The notes: generated from the sequence alone by a model not told the origin. A stretch of 42,004 bases of DNA from an uncultured Gammaproteobacteria bacterium (GCA_902563055.1 CACEWE010000014.1:1-42004); one strand, 5' to 3'. Shown: positions 28,691-38,078, counted from the first letter of the stretch. Translations and numbers: made by a program.

Positions 28691-28877
28691 TATAATAAAG
28701 TTTTTAAATTTCTATAAATCATATTATAAATTAATATGTGCTAAATTAATATATTTATTTTAATATAATTAGAGAAATAATAAAATACAACATTATAGAT
28801 TTTCAAAAGCTACAGGACTTTAGCCATGCAATAGCATAAAGCTTAAGAATACTGTATTTGAAAGGGCATAAAAGCGT

Positions 28878-30659
28878 TTAAAATTTCTTACGGGTTTTTC
28901 TTGGTGCACTTGAAAAACTTTTCTTTTTGGCAGATCCAAAAGACTTAGCCTTATCGCTACTAAAATTGCGGTCTTTACCGCTTGAAGATTTCTTTTTAAG
29001 GCTGATTTTAGAACCTGGCTTATCAGACCACGAACTCTTTTTAGATCCAGGCTTATCAGACCAAGAGCTTTTTTTGGCACCTGGCTTATCAGACCATGAA
29101 CTCTTTTTAGCGCCTGGCTTATCAGACCATGAGGAAGATCTTTTATCGCTACCGCGTCTTGGCTTGCGATCTTGATCATCTGAATCTCTGCGCTTGGAAA
29201 AACCATAGCTTTTAGACCCAAAGGCATTAGATTTGCGATCTGATCTTCTGCCATCGCCTGAACGCTTCTGGCCTTTGCGATGTAAAAAACCATCTCTAGA
29301 ACGTGTTTTATTACCATCATGAAAAAAAGATGCTGGTTTTAATTCAGCAGTAGGCAAAGGATTATCTTTAAAGAGTAAAAAGCTTAAAGCAGCGGCAATA
29401 TCTTCTACATTGTCATTGTTTTGCGCCATTAGCTTGGCAATAATTGGTCGATATGCACTAAGGTCTGTGCCTTGAACAATAATTTTCATAACTTTATCAT
29501 GAAGCAGCTCAACACGACGATCTTGCATGGCGGCAATAGATGGCGGGGTAACTTGCTTGATAGGGGTTTTAATGGTGCGTTCAATATCTTTTAATAAACG
29601 CAGCTCACGAGGCGTTACAAAAAGGTATGAGGAGCCTTTTCTGCCTGCTCTAGCCGTACGGCCAATACGATGAATATAAGATTCAGCATCATAGGGAATA
29701 TCATAGTTAATGACATGCGAAATACGCGGAATATCTATACCACGGGCAGCCACATCGGTTGCTACTAATATTTGGCATGCATGGTTTTTTACTTCTTGAA
29801 TTACCGCTTCACGTTGGTTTTGATCCATATTGCCGTTGATGGCGTTTGCACTGTAACCACGTGCTTTGAGTTTAAGAGCTAGTTCGTGCGAATCGTTTTT
29901 GGTGCGGACAAAGATGATTGCAGCATCCACTTCATCTGTTTCTAAGATGCGCCCGAGTACTTCAAGCTTTTGATCTCTATGGACACAAATACAGCTTTGA
30001 TCTATTGCTTCGACAGTATTGGTTTTAGATTCAATATGGACCCTTTTAGGGTTTGATAAATATTTTTTTGCAACGCTTTTAATTCTTTCAGGCATGGTTG
30101 CTGAAAACAGCGCGGTTTGCCGCGGAGAGGGTAAGGCATTTAAAATGGATTCGATGTCATCAATAAAGCCCATTTTAAGCATTTCATCAGCTTCATCTAA
30201 AACCGCTGTTTTAAGATGCTCCGTTTTAATGGTGCCACGTGAAAGATGATATAAAATACGCCCAGGGGTGCCAACAATTACTTGAGCGCCACGATTAAGC
30301 GCTTGTAACTGTAAACGCACCGATTGACCACCATAAATAGAGGCCAAATGAAAATCTTTCATGTCTTTGGCATAGCTTTCAAAAGCTTCAGCCACCTGTA
30401 AGGCTAGTTCACGGGTTGGCGCAATAATAATAGCCTGTGGCGACTTAATATTAAAGTCTATATTGCTAATAATCGGCAAGGCAAAAGCTGCGGTTTTACC
30501 GGTTCCGGTTTGTGCTTGCGCTAAAAGATCATCACCATTTAAAACAATGGGGATGCTTTGAGATTGAATTGGGGTAGGGGTTTCATAGCCTAATTGGCTT
30601 AAGGAAGATAAAAGAAGCGGCGCAAGTCCAAGCTCCTTAAAAGAGTTTATTGTAGTCAT
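28878..30659 (-). CDS. DEAD-box RNA helicase, DeaD/CsdA-like
   Basis: 593 residues. The helicase core has AQTGTGKT (48-55), PTRELA, TPGR, DEAD (155-158), SAT, ARGID and HRIGRTAR, so it should unwind RNA using ATP, as in ribosome assembly or cold adaptation. After a DeaD-like linker (to about residue 445) the usual RNA-binding fold is replaced by a very basic Ser/Lys/Arg tail containing four copies of an 11-residue SSWSDKPG-type unit. It follows the small RRM gene by 33 bp in one operon; both suit a cold-shock RNA-remodelling pair. Confidence 0.93.
   Translation of the reverse strand: MTTINSFKELGLAPLLLSSLSQLGYETPTPIQSQSIPIVLNGDDLLAQAQTGTGKTAAFALPIISNIDFNIKSPQAIIIAPTRELALQVAEAFESYAKDMKDFHLASIYGGQSVRLQLQALNRGAQVIVGTPGRILYHLSRGTIKTEHLKTAVLDEADEMLKMGFIDDIESILNALPSPRQTALFSATMPERIKSVAKKYLSNPKRVHIESKTNTVEAIDQSCICVHRDQKLEVLGRILETDEVDAAIIFVRTKNDSHELALKLKARGYSANAINGNMDQNQREAVIQEVKNHACQILVATDVAARGIDIPRISHVINYDIPYDAESYIHRIGRTARAGRKGSSYLFVTPRELRLLKDIERTIKTPIKQVTPPSIAAMQDRRVELLHDKVMKIIVQGTDLSAYRPIIAKLMAQNNDNVEDIAAALSFLLFKDNPLPTAELKPASFFHDGNKTRSRDGFLHRKGQKRSGDGRRSDRKSNAFGSKSYGFSKRRDSDDQDRKPRRGSDKRSSSWSDKPGAKKSSWSDKPGAKKSSWSDKPGSKKSSWSDKPGSKISLKKKSSSGKDRNFSSDKAKSFGSAKKKSFSSAPRKTRKKF
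29010..29132. repeat. 33-bp in-frame tandem repeats in the helicase tail
   Basis: About four near-identical 33-bp units (the CCTGGCTTATCAGACCA core recurs) encode SSWSDKPGAKK/SSWSDKPGSKK on the minus strand. The unit number could vary between strains without changing frame. Confidence 0.85.
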
Positions 30660-30692
30660 GCGCGGCTTCTTCTTTTTAATATTAACTAATTT

Positions 30693-30953
30693 CTAGTTAC
30701 GACGAGGTTTATCTTGAGCAGTATTTACACGTAATTTTCTGCCATCAAGTTCAACATCATGTGCACTTAATGCACTTTCACCTTCTTCATCAGATGAAAA
30801 AGTTATAAAACCAAAACCTTTAGAACGACCAGTTTGGAAGTCACTAATAAGTCTGATTTCAGAAATATTGCCATATTGGCCAAAGAAATCGCGAAGTCCG
30901 TCTTCAGTCGTGTCGTAAGATAAGTTACCTACGTAAATTTTAGATTTGTTCAT
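30693..30953 (-). CDS. Small RRM-domain RNA-binding protein
   Basis: 86 residues, a single RNA recognition motif with RNP2 IYVGNL (6-11) and RNP1 KGFGFITF (45-52), and a short basic end. Similar stand-alone RRM proteins are found in cyanobacteria and many proteobacteria and are often cold-induced; they bind single-stranded RNA. It is the first gene of an operon with the DEAD-box helicase. A leader of about 80 nt separates its predicted promoter (31042-31070) from the ATG, which might allow mRNA-level control. Confidence 0.93.
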   Translation of the reverse strand: MNKSKIYVGNLSYDTTEDGLRDFFGQYGNISEIRLISDFQTGRSKGFGFITFSSDEEGESALSAHDVELDGRKLRVNTAQDKPRRN

Positions 30954-31041
30954 AGTCTATTGTGTCCTGTTATAATAAAAAAAAACCTCAAGCTACCAAT
31001 TCCGGGGCATCAAACCTTCAAACCAGGCTTAAGGAGCGGGC

Positions 31042-31070
31042 ATTATACTCTTTTTTAATTCAATTGTCAC
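31042..31070 (-). promoter_or_regulatory. Promoter of the RRM-helicase operon
   Basis: Minus strand: GTGACA (31070-31065), 17-nt spacer, TATAAT (31047-31042). It predicts an mRNA leader of about 80 nt before the ATG at 30953. It faces a plus-strand promoter at 31128-31156. Confidence 0.6.
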
Positions 31071-31074
31071 GCTT

Positions 31075-31118
31075 TATTTTAAAAAAGTACAAAAAAATCC
31101 GTATTTTAAAAAAGTACA
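31075..31118. repeat. Two perfect 17-bp direct repeats between divergent promoters
   Basis: TATTTTAAAAAAGTACA occurs at 31075-31091 and 31102-31118, a 27-bp start-to-start distance, between the promoters of the RRM operon and the nucleotidyltransferase-like gene. It could be a binding site for a shared regulator or an UP-like A/T element. Confidence 0.6.
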
Positions 31119-31127
31119 CTGCAAATC

Positions 31128-31156
31128 ATGACATAAGCGCTAAATTCACGTATGAT
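31128..31156 (+). promoter_or_regulatory. Candidate promoter of the nucleotidyltransferase-like gene
   Basis: ATGACA (31128-31133), 17-nt spacer, TATGAT (31151-31156), 30 nt before the preferred ATG at 31187. Confidence 0.45.
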
Positions 31157-31186
31157 TACATGCAGTTATTTCTTGCACTTAAATCT

Positions 31187-31951
31187 ATGCACAAAAGCGC
31201 CATATTACCGATTTTCGAGCCCAAGTTGTTTCAACTTGCACCCACAAGCCCACCGGCCTTATATCCTTGGCAGCAGTTTGCACCTTTATATTTTGCATTA
31301 CTAGAAGCACGCGAGGCAAACCTTGAGAACGTACTTATCGTCAGCCACCAACATATTGATATGCTTTTGGCGCAGGTTCAGTATTGGCAAAGCCATCATG
31401 CACCTTTAAAAGATCTTTGCATACAGGTTCAAGTCAGTCCAGAACCTCTAAAGGATGAAGGTGATGTATTATGGGCGATGCGATCGCAGCTTAGGACAGA
31501 TCACAGCTACTATTACGTGGATTGTCTAAACCATTGTAATAAGAGTCAAGGAACGCGTTACTTTTGGCCGCTAGCGAGTATGCAAGAGGCGATAGGGCAG
31601 GGCAGTAGCGTTCATCTTGGTCTCCATGCCATTCGGCCTTCACAAACGGAGGATTATACGCTTGTACAGCTTGATGGCATGGGATTAGTCAAAGGTCTTC
31701 AATACCAAGCGCAAAGCGATAGGGCCATTAGCAATTTAGCCTTTGCGGGACGGATGATATTTAAAGCCGAGGCCTTGACGTCTTTTTGGCAGCAGGGCGC
31801 TGTAGGCTGCGATTGGCCTCTATGGCTTGATTATCTTCAAAGTAAAGGCTCTGGATATGTAAGCGGGTCTTTAATAGGCAAAGATGGTTGGCATGATTTA
31901 TCGCATCGTCACAATTGGCTCGCGCAGCAACAAAATGAAAAGGTCCTATAG
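31187..31951 (+). CDS. Nucleotidyltransferase-like protein (mannose-1-phosphate guanylyltransferase-like)
   Basis: About 254 residues from ATG 31187 (MHKSAILPIFEPKLFQLAPT). The beginning resembles the N-terminal fold of sugar-phosphate nucleotidyltransferases: AILPI, PPALYPWQQFAPLYFALLEA, then NVLIVSHQHIDMLLAQV, like the mannose-1-phosphate guanylyltransferase pattern. However, the glycine-rich GGxGTRLWPLSR-type loop is not seen, so it may be a degenerate or divergent member. A longer frame begins at 30962 but crosses both divergent promoters and the 17-bp repeats, so it was rejected; ATG 31160 is also possible. No clear Shine-Dalgarno sequence. Function uncertain. Confidence 0.55.
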   Translation: MHKSAILPIFEPKLFQLAPTSPPALYPWQQFAPLYFALLEAREANLENVLIVSHQHIDMLLAQVQYWQSHHAPLKDLCIQVQVSPEPLKDEGDVLWAMRSQLRTDHSYYYVDCLNHCNKSQGTRYFWPLASMQEAIGQGSSVHLGLHAIRPSQTEDYTLVQLDGMGLVKGLQYQAQSDRAISNLAFAGRMIFKAEALTSFWQQGAVGCDWPLWLDYLQSKGSGYVSGSLIGKDGWHDLSHRHNWLAQQQNEKVL

Positions 31952-32122
31952 TAATAATTCTAGATGCACCCTAAGATTTTTATCATGCCAACTTTAATAG
32001 CTTATGAGCAACTATATTTTTTTGTAATATAGCATTGTCATTAAAAAATATCATCAAAAGTAATACTTAAAGGCATCATCTGATATTTTCATGTGATAAG
32101 AATTTGTTTTTTTGTGATATGC

Positions 32123-32151
32123 TTGTAAATTAAAACACAAGTCAATATAAT
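32123..32151 (+). promoter_or_regulatory. Sigma70 promoter of the 452-residue repeat protein gene
   Basis: TTGTAA (32123-32128), exactly 17 nt, TATAAT (32146-32151), 31 nt before the ATG at 32182. Confidence 0.65.
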
Positions 32152-32181
32152 AATTATGTTAAAATAATAAGGACACACAAT

Positions 32182-33540
32182 ATGTATATTTCAGGTTTTG
32201 GAGAAGGTGATTCTGATAATGAAAAAGACGATGAGGGTTGGATCCTGGCTGCTTTTGATGAGTTAACCGAAGAATATGACGAGGATGGTAATATTCAAAA
32301 AGAAAAAGACAAAATACAAGAAATTTTATACCTGGGAGATGAGTACCAGACGGTAAAAGCGACCTACGAAAAATTGAAGAAGCTCTGCCTTAGTTTGGGA
32401 AATAAATATAAAGAAAAAGGGAATGAGAAAAATGCCATAGTCTGCTTGGAAATACTCGTAAAAATTATCGAAAATTATGGTAGTAAATTTAAAGACGATG
32501 ATGATACTACCCTTATTCAAACTACAATAAATAGTTTAAAGGAGATAGAAACATTAAATAGTTCAAAGGACCTAGAAACATTTAAGCGGGAAATCCAAAT
32601 TTTAAATACTCTTGCAGAGAATTTAAGGGAAACCCAAAGTAAAAGCGTTTCAATTAAGCTTTTTTTTGACAAACCAGAGATACTACAAAAATTTGAAGGC
32701 ATCCAATGCTTAATTTCCGAGGATAACAAACTTACGAAAAACGAAGATATCAAAAATTATTTCATATCTAAGAAGGAGTATATCAAAGATTTCCTTTATA
32801 ATCTCAAAGCTTACCAATATGAAAATGACAAAATTCTAAAGGATCTAAGCCAAGTTAAAATTACATCGAAGGACTTAACAGAACTCGAGTATGATACGCT
32901 TAAACAATTCATGGATAATTCCTATTCGGTAGTGGTGCTATGCAAAAATGGAATTACATTTACGGACCTTAAAAAACTTGATCCAAATAAGCTTTGCTTA
33001 TTTATGAGCAAACCCCATACTGTCACTTCTTTAATGAAGATGAGCCAAATGAAAATTACATTTACGGACTTAAAAGAACTTAAGTCAGATATGCTTGAAC
33101 TATTCCTTAATAATGCCAGTGAAGTAGAGAGTCTAGGCAAAATTAGAATTACATTTAAGGACTTAAAAGAACTCGAGTTAGATATGCTTATACTATTCCT
33201 TAATAATGCCAAGTCGGTAAGGTGGCTAATCACGAAAACTACATTTAAGGAGTTAATAGAACTCGAGTATGATACGCTTAAACACTTCCTTAATAATGCC
33301 TCTGCCATAGCAGCTTTCTTAGGAAACACAAAAGATATTTCATTTGCAGACTTAAAAATACTCGAGCCAAGCATACTTATGAAAATCTGTGAGAGCCCGA
33401 TACACTATGCTAAAGAAATGAATAATGGTACAAAATCATTTGAAGAGATTATCACAATTCTTGAGAAACCTCCAAGCCCTACTTTATTCGCGTCAAGCGC
33501 TACAGAGGAGCCCCATCCTATTGACCCGTCGTTAAAATAA
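32182..33540 (+). CDS. Unknown 452-residue protein with six ~31-34-residue repeats, effector-like
   Basis: No family recognised. N-terminal acidic stretch (1-50), then TPR-like helices (about 55-100), a helical middle, and from about residue 228 six tandem repeats of pattern ITFxDLKELExDxLxxFLNNAxxVxxL (for example ITFKDLKELELDMLILFLNN). The conserved Leu/Phe spacing suggests two helices per repeat, forming a solenoid. ATG 32182 has AAGGA 9 nt upstream and a good promoter. No signal peptide. Solenoids like this are common in secreted effectors of intracellular bacteria, but function is unknown. In-frame coding-like sequence continues after the stop (see 33556-33774). Confidence 0.8.
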   Translation: MYISGFGEGDSDNEKDDEGWILAAFDELTEEYDEDGNIQKEKDKIQEILYLGDEYQTVKATYEKLKKLCLSLGNKYKEKGNEKNAIVCLEILVKIIENYGSKFKDDDDTTLIQTTINSLKEIETLNSSKDLETFKREIQILNTLAENLRETQSKSVSIKLFFDKPEILQKFEGIQCLISEDNKLTKNEDIKNYFISKKEYIKDFLYNLKAYQYENDKILKDLSQVKITSKDLTELEYDTLKQFMDNSYSVVVLCKNGITFTDLKKLDPNKLCLFMSKPHTVTSLMKMSQMKITFTDLKELKSDMLELFLNNASEVESLGKIRITFKDLKELELDMLILFLNNAKSVRWLITKTTFKELIELEYDTLKHFLNNASAIAAFLGNTKDISFADLKILEPSILMKICESPIHYAKEMNNGTKSFEEIITILEKPPSPTLFASSATEEPHPIDPSLK

Positions 33541-33555
33541 CATAGCCACATCTAG

Positions 33556-33774
33556 GCACAGTCTAAGGAAATTGCGCTGGAAAACTATGAAAATGATAAC
33601 TGCAATAAACCCGACCCTGCTGAAGCAATATAAGCTGCTAATAACCAAGCGAGGAGAACGGATGCTAATCAGTCAACTAGAGGATATGCCTTTTGGGAAG
33701 CTATAAAGGCGTGTTGTGGAGCCAGAAAAAAGAAATCTGCTAGAAATCCCCCAGGTGAAGAAAAAGGGCTCTAA
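33556..33774 (+). pseudogene. Coding-like tail in frame after the 452-residue gene, broken by stops
   Basis: In the same frame as the 452-residue gene, after TAA (33538) and TAG (33553), the sequence reads AQSKEIALENYENDNCNKPD, then TAA at 33631, then a stretch with WEAIKACCGARKKKSAR up to TAA 33772. The residue make-up looks coding. It could be a decayed C-terminal extension or remains of another gene. No homologue was found in the window. Confidence 0.35.
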
Positions 33775-33807
33775 TGACTAAGAAAAACCGAATGAAAAGC
33801 AATCTAT

Positions 33808-35097
33808 TTATGGTTTTTTACGGCCTTGGAATGACTTTCGTTTTGCCGAAGGCGCCCCATGGCGATTTTGTTTTTTTCTAGGCGCGCGTTTGGCTGGGGA
33901 TGCATGGTCACGATGCCCGGACTTGCGCATTTTTGTGGGCTCTGGTTTAAGGTCAGGATTCGGTTCATAGCCTGGAATTATTTCCTGGGGAATTTTATAA
34001 GTGAGCAACTTTTCTATATCCTTAAGGAGTTTGTGCTCATCGACACACACCAGTGAAATGGCCAAGCCATTATGACTTGCCCGACCAGTACGACCAATGC
34101 GATGGACATAATCTTCAGGCACATTAGGTAATTCAAAATTCACCACATGGGGAAGTTTGGCAATATCTAGCCCTCTAGCGGCAATATCAGTAGCAACGAG
34201 TACGCGTACTTTACCGGCTTTAAAATCTGCAAGTGCACGCGTGCGTGCTGCTTGAGATTTATTACCATGAATCGCCGCAGCCGTTAATCCATCCATTTCT
34301 AATTGTTTAGCTAAGCGATTGGCCCCATGCTTGGTGCGCGTAAATACCAATACTTGTTGCCAGTTTTTTGAACCGATCGTAAAAGATAGTAATTCACGTT
34401 TACGCAAGCGGTCAACCGGGTAAATCACTTGTGTAATTTGATCTGCCGTCGTTGTAGAACGCGCTATCTCAATATGCTTTGGGGAGTGCAAAAGTTTAGT
34501 AGCCAAGACTTTTATTTCTTTGGAGTAAGTCGCGGAAAATAATAAATTCTGACGACGATCAGGCAGCAAGTTTAAAACTTTACGAATATCATGAATAAAC
34601 CCCATATCCAGCATGCGATCAGCTTCATCTAGGACAAATATCTTAATTCTAGAAAGATTCACCACACCTTGACCAATAAGATCCAACAAACGACCCGGCG
34701 TGGCAATCAATATATCCACTCCAGAGCGTAATTCTTTTATTTGTGGGTTAATATTGACGCCTCCAAACACCTTGGCTAATTTAAAGGGCAGGTATTTTCC
34801 GTACATTTGAACATTTTCAAATACCTGAGCGGCTAACTCACGCGTTGGGGTTAATACCAAGGCATGTACGGGTCTTTTATGGATATTATTCTTTATAGGA
34901 AGCTTAGAGAGCAATTGTAATATAGGTAGCGTAAAAGCAGCGGTTTTTCCAGTGCCAGTTTGTGCACTTACAAGAGCGTCATGGCCTTTTAATATAGGGG
35001 GAATGGCTTGTTCCTGAACGGGAGTAGGGGCCTTATAGCCTTTTTCATTAATAGCGCGCAATAATGTAGCTGAGAGACCAATTGTTTCAAATGACAT
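33808..35097 (-). CDS. rhlE: ATP-dependent RNA helicase, RhlE-like
   Basis: 429 residues, a minimal DEAD-box core with Q-motif region [21 protein letters not shown] (45-52), PTRELA, TPGR, DEAD (157-160), SAT, ARGLD and HRIGRTGR, plus a short basic C-terminal tail ([12 protein letters not shown]). Size and start ([13 protein letters not shown]) fit RhlE, which acts in ribosome assembly and RNA decay. ATG 35097 has AAGGA upstream. It is a second, clearly different DEAD-box gene 4 kb from the DeaD-like one, so not a recent duplicate. Confidence 0.93.
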   Translation of the reverse strand: MSFETIGLSATLLRAINEKGYKAPTPVQEQAIPPILKGHDALVSAQTGTGKTAAFTLPILQLLSKLPIKNNIHKRPVHALVLTPTRELAAQVFENVQMYGKYLPFKLAKVFGGVNINPQIKELRSGVDILIATPGRLLDLIGQGVVNLSRIKIFVLDEADRMLDMGFIHDIRKVLNLLPDRRQNLLFSATYSKEIKVLATKLLHSPKHIEIARSTTTADQITQVIYPVDRLRKRELLSFTIGSKNWQQVLVFTRTKHGANRLAKQLEMDGLTAAAIHGNKSQAARTRALADFKAGKVRVLVATDIAARGLDIAKLPHVVNFELPNVPEDYVHRIGRTGRASHNGLAISLVCVDEHKLLKDIEKLLTYKIPQEIIPGYEPNPDLKPEPTKMRKSGHRDHASPAKRAPRKKQNRHGAPSAKRKSFQGRKKP

Positions 35098-35228
35098 AAA
35101 TACTATTCCTTAAATCATAGCCCCTGATGCTAATAGGTCGATCTAGGCTTGATAGTTATGGATAAATAAAGAATGCAGGCTTTGAGACATTGATCGAAAA
35201 TGAACAAGCATGAAGCGGCCACTTTAAC

Positions 35229-35256
35229 AAAAAAAACAGCAAAGCGCAAAGCTTTT
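35229..35256 (-). terminator. Possible intrinsic terminator after the ~927-residue gene
   Basis: On the minus strand a short hairpin AAAGC-TTTGC-GCTTT (35255-35241) is followed after 4 nt by eight T residues (35236-35229). It lies about 40 bp past the stop at 35295. The stem is only 5 bp, so the call is modest. Confidence 0.4.
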
Positions 35257-35294
35257 GTGTACAAAACCATAAACAAAATTATTCATAAATGATG

Positions 35295-38078
35295 CTATCG
35301 AGAAAGAGGTGTTAATTCAATATATGTTCCATCACCACTTTCAGGATCAATTTCAAAATTGTATGTGTTAGCAAGTTCTATTTCATTTTTAAGGTCATCT
35401 TGACTAAAATCATAGAAAGGCTTGTCAGATAATGAATCACCCATTTTTGATTTATCTGGATCGGGGTCTGGATATAGCCTATCTCTTTGTTTAATAAGCT
35501 CTGCGCAAAAACTTTCAAGATCTAAAGGGTGATCTAAAAAATAATAGGCAGTACTTTTTATTGCTTGTTTATGATCAAGAAAGGAAAGTATTAAAAAAAT
35601 ATAAACCTTATATTCCATTGTATAATCGTTGAATCTACTGTAGCAAAAATGGGGTAGTAATAAATTCGCTAACTGGGATTGCTCTAATAGTCCGGTAAAT
35701 GCTTCTTTATCTTCTTGATAAGCACTATTTGGGCCCTGAAGAAAGCAGGGAATTGCTAATGGCATATGATTGATGCAATAGCTTATTAGATTATAAAAGT
35801 GATTTTCTCGCTCAATAAATCTCATAAACTTATCAAACTCCTCTTCGTCTGCAAACCATGGTCGCTGCTTTTCATTCATAACAAAGGCGATAATACAATA
35901 GTTACCAGGCCCTTCATAAGCTTGCTTTAATAAGTAGTATGGGGAATGTATGTAAGAATTTGTGGTATAAATTTTTTGACATAACTTAAGAATTGTCTCT
36001 CTAAGCCTTAACACCTCTGCAAGCATTATCACATCGTTAAGCCTTATAAGCTTGCCACTACTACTTTTAACTCTTATTTTCAATTCATTGCTTTCATCCG
36101 CTAATACATCTTCCCCCAAATATAACAAAATACTGTAACAATTAGGTCTTTTATGATATACATCACCTATTTCAAGAAAATCTTGTAAGACTTGAGAGTC
36201 TTTATTTTTACCCTGATATTCTATTAAATGTAGCAATAATAGTATCATTGGAAGTGCTACATAGGTTTCACAATTTACATAAGGCAGTAAGTTTAGTGCA
36301 ATAAGAGCGTTAAAGTTAAGATACTTAATTGCTAGATCAATTAATATTCTTCTATTTTTCAAGTAGATGGTGGAATCAATATGATCGAACATATACAGAA
36401 ACCTGGGATTTTTAATGATTTCTTCTAAAAGAAGCATTGGTGCTTTTGTTGCTGAAAATAAATTACTTATCATTTTCTTTGCTTTATCTGGGTACCTTTT
36501 AATAAGGCCAACGCTAAGCTTTAGAAGAAAATATTTGTCCTTACTTGTTGTTAAAGAGTCAAGATACTTATGAAAATAAAATATTATACCATTTTCAACC
36601 CAATATATACGACTCCAATTGACGATACTGTCTATGCCTATTTTTTTACATAAATCGATGAGCTCTTCAATATTAGAAGATTCAAATGCTATTTTTAGAT
36701 CTTCTGCATTATAGTTATCGCGCGCTATAGTATTATCATTAATTAAGGCTTGTTGTTCTGTTCTTGGATCTCTTTCTGTTACATCTAATTTATTTATAGC
36801 TTCTACTATGTGATTTTGAAAATCTTTTTGCTTTAAAGAATAGAATGAATTTACAAGCGCATAAAGCCTATCTAAAACCCCATCTGGCCTAACAGGATCA
36901 AATACAGTTGTCCTTTGCTTAATCACCTCTACACAAAAATCTTTAATATCTAATGGGTTATCTGAAATATAAATAGCAATATTTTTTATTGCTTCATGAT
37001 GATTAAGGAAGGAATATATTAGAAATACATACGCCTTATATTCCAAGCCACCTGTAGCAGTGCGCAAGTCTTTTGATAATGCATTACCTAAGAGCTGACT
37101 TTTTGATAATTTTGTTTCATTATCTTGTATAAAACGAGGAATTGCTTTTACTCTATACTTAAAACAATAGCGTATTAAATTACAAAAATGGTTTTGCCGC
37201 TCAAGAAATTTAATACAATCGTTTATACCATTCCAATGCTCACCTTCATCCCATGGTTCTTTAATGTTCATAGCAAAGGCTAAAAGAGCATAATTACCAG
37301 GCCCGCAATATGCTTGACGAATAAAAAAATGGATATTTCCCCAGGCATTAAACTTTGAATAACATGTTTCCTGACAGAAATCTAGTATTGTTTCTATAAG
37401 CCTTTGGTTAAACTCTACTGCCTTCATATCACTTTTATCCAATAGTACATTTTCTGTAGTACTAAAATGTCTTAAAATAGCTTCAAAACCATCCTGTTGT
37501 TCAAGAAAATTTTGTAATATTTGACTTTTATTTCTATCTTGATGTTCTAATAAATAAAGTAATAATAGTCTCATTAATGGTGCAGGGCTCATTAATTGCC
37601 AATGTCGATCTTTTGTATAATCATCAATTTTTATAATCGAAAGTAAGTTTAGTGAGACAATAGCTGCAACAGTGCGGTGTTGTATGGCTAAATTAATTAA
37701 ATTTTTTTTATCTTTAGAGCTTAAGCTCTGTATAATTGAGTCATCAAGATAATCGCATATATATGTAAGATTTTGGTTTAAAACGATTTTTTCTAAAAAA
37801 AGCATCCGATTTTTTGTTGCTAAAATTACATTACTTATCATTTTCTTTGCTTTATCTGGGTATCTTACAATAAGGCCACAGCTAAGCTCTATAAGGAAAC
37901 CTGTGACTAAAGTATCAAGATGCTCATGAAAGCAATAGTCTATACCTTCGTCAGTCCATCCAATACGCTTCCATATATCTTCATTATCAATTCCAATTTT
38001 TTCAGATAATGCAAGGGTTGCGTCAAGATCTAAATTTTTAAGTGCCATTTTTAGATCTTCTCTATTTTCAAACGACAT
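35295..38078 (-). CDS. Unknown ~927-residue protein made of two copies of a ~450-residue module
   Basis: No family recognised. The start is set at ATG 38078 (MSFENREDLKMALKNL) because GGAG lies 6 nt upstream; a GTG at 38090 would bury that site. Two halves, about residues 6-440 and 450-905, align in order: EDLK...A, IGID, CFHEHLDTL / YFHKYLDSL, VRYPDKAKKMISN / KRYPDKAKKMISN, QAYCGPGNYALLAF / QAYEGPGNYCIIAF, FLERQNHFCNLIRYC / FIERENHFYNLISYC, then YKAYVFLIYSFLNH / YKVYIFLILSFLDH. All-helical and cytosolic by composition. The C-terminus is acidic. A secreted effector is possible; a promoter is at 38120-38149. Confidence 0.8.
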   Translation of the reverse strand: MSFENREDLKMALKNLDLDATLALSEKIGIDNEDIWKRIGWTDEGIDYCFHEHLDTLVTGFLIELSCGLIVRYPDKAKKMISNVILATKNRMLFLEKIVLNQNLTYICDYLDDSIIQSLSSKDKKNLINLAIQHRTVAAIVSLNLLSIIKIDDYTKDRHWQLMSPAPLMRLLLLYLLEHQDRNKSQILQNFLEQQDGFEAILRHFSTTENVLLDKSDMKAVEFNQRLIETILDFCQETCYSKFNAWGNIHFFIRQAYCGPGNYALLAFAMNIKEPWDEGEHWNGINDCIKFLERQNHFCNLIRYCFKYRVKAIPRFIQDNETKLSKSQLLGNALSKDLRTATGGLEYKAYVFLIYSFLNHHEAIKNIAIYISDNPLDIKDFCVEVIKQRTTVFDPVRPDGVLDRLYALVNSFYSLKQKDFQNHIVEAINKLDVTERDPRTEQQALINDNTIARDNYNAEDLKIAFESSNIEELIDLCKKIGIDSIVNWSRIYWVENGIIFYFHKYLDSLTTSKDKYFLLKLSVGLIKRYPDKAKKMISNLFSATKAPMLLLEEIIKNPRFLYMFDHIDSTIYLKNRRILIDLAIKYLNFNALIALNLLPYVNCETYVALPMILLLLHLIEYQGKNKDSQVLQDFLEIGDVYHKRPNCYSILLYLGEDVLADESNELKIRVKSSSGKLIRLNDVIMLAEVLRLRETILKLCQKIYTTNSYIHSPYYLLKQAYEGPGNYCIIAFVMNEKQRPWFADEEEFDKFMRFIERENHFYNLISYCINHMPLAIPCFLQGPNSAYQEDKEAFTGLLEQSQLANLLLPHFCYSRFNDYTMEYKVYIFLILSFLDHKQAIKSTAYYFLDHPLDLESFCAELIKQRDRLYPDPDPDKSKMGDSLSDKPFYDFSQDDLKNEIELANTYNFEIDPESGDGTYIELTPLSR

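Noticed and set aside
28820-29320. Overlapping ORFs on both strands in the helicase tail
   Set aside because: They arise from the 33-bp repeats read in other frames; the helicase frame is continuous and well supported.
30962-31186. N-terminal extension of the nucleotidyltransferase-like gene
   Set aside because: It runs through both divergent promoters and the two 17-bp repeats, and its residues (Lys-rich, KKYKK/LKKY) come from A-rich DNA. A start at 31187 (or 31160) is more likely.
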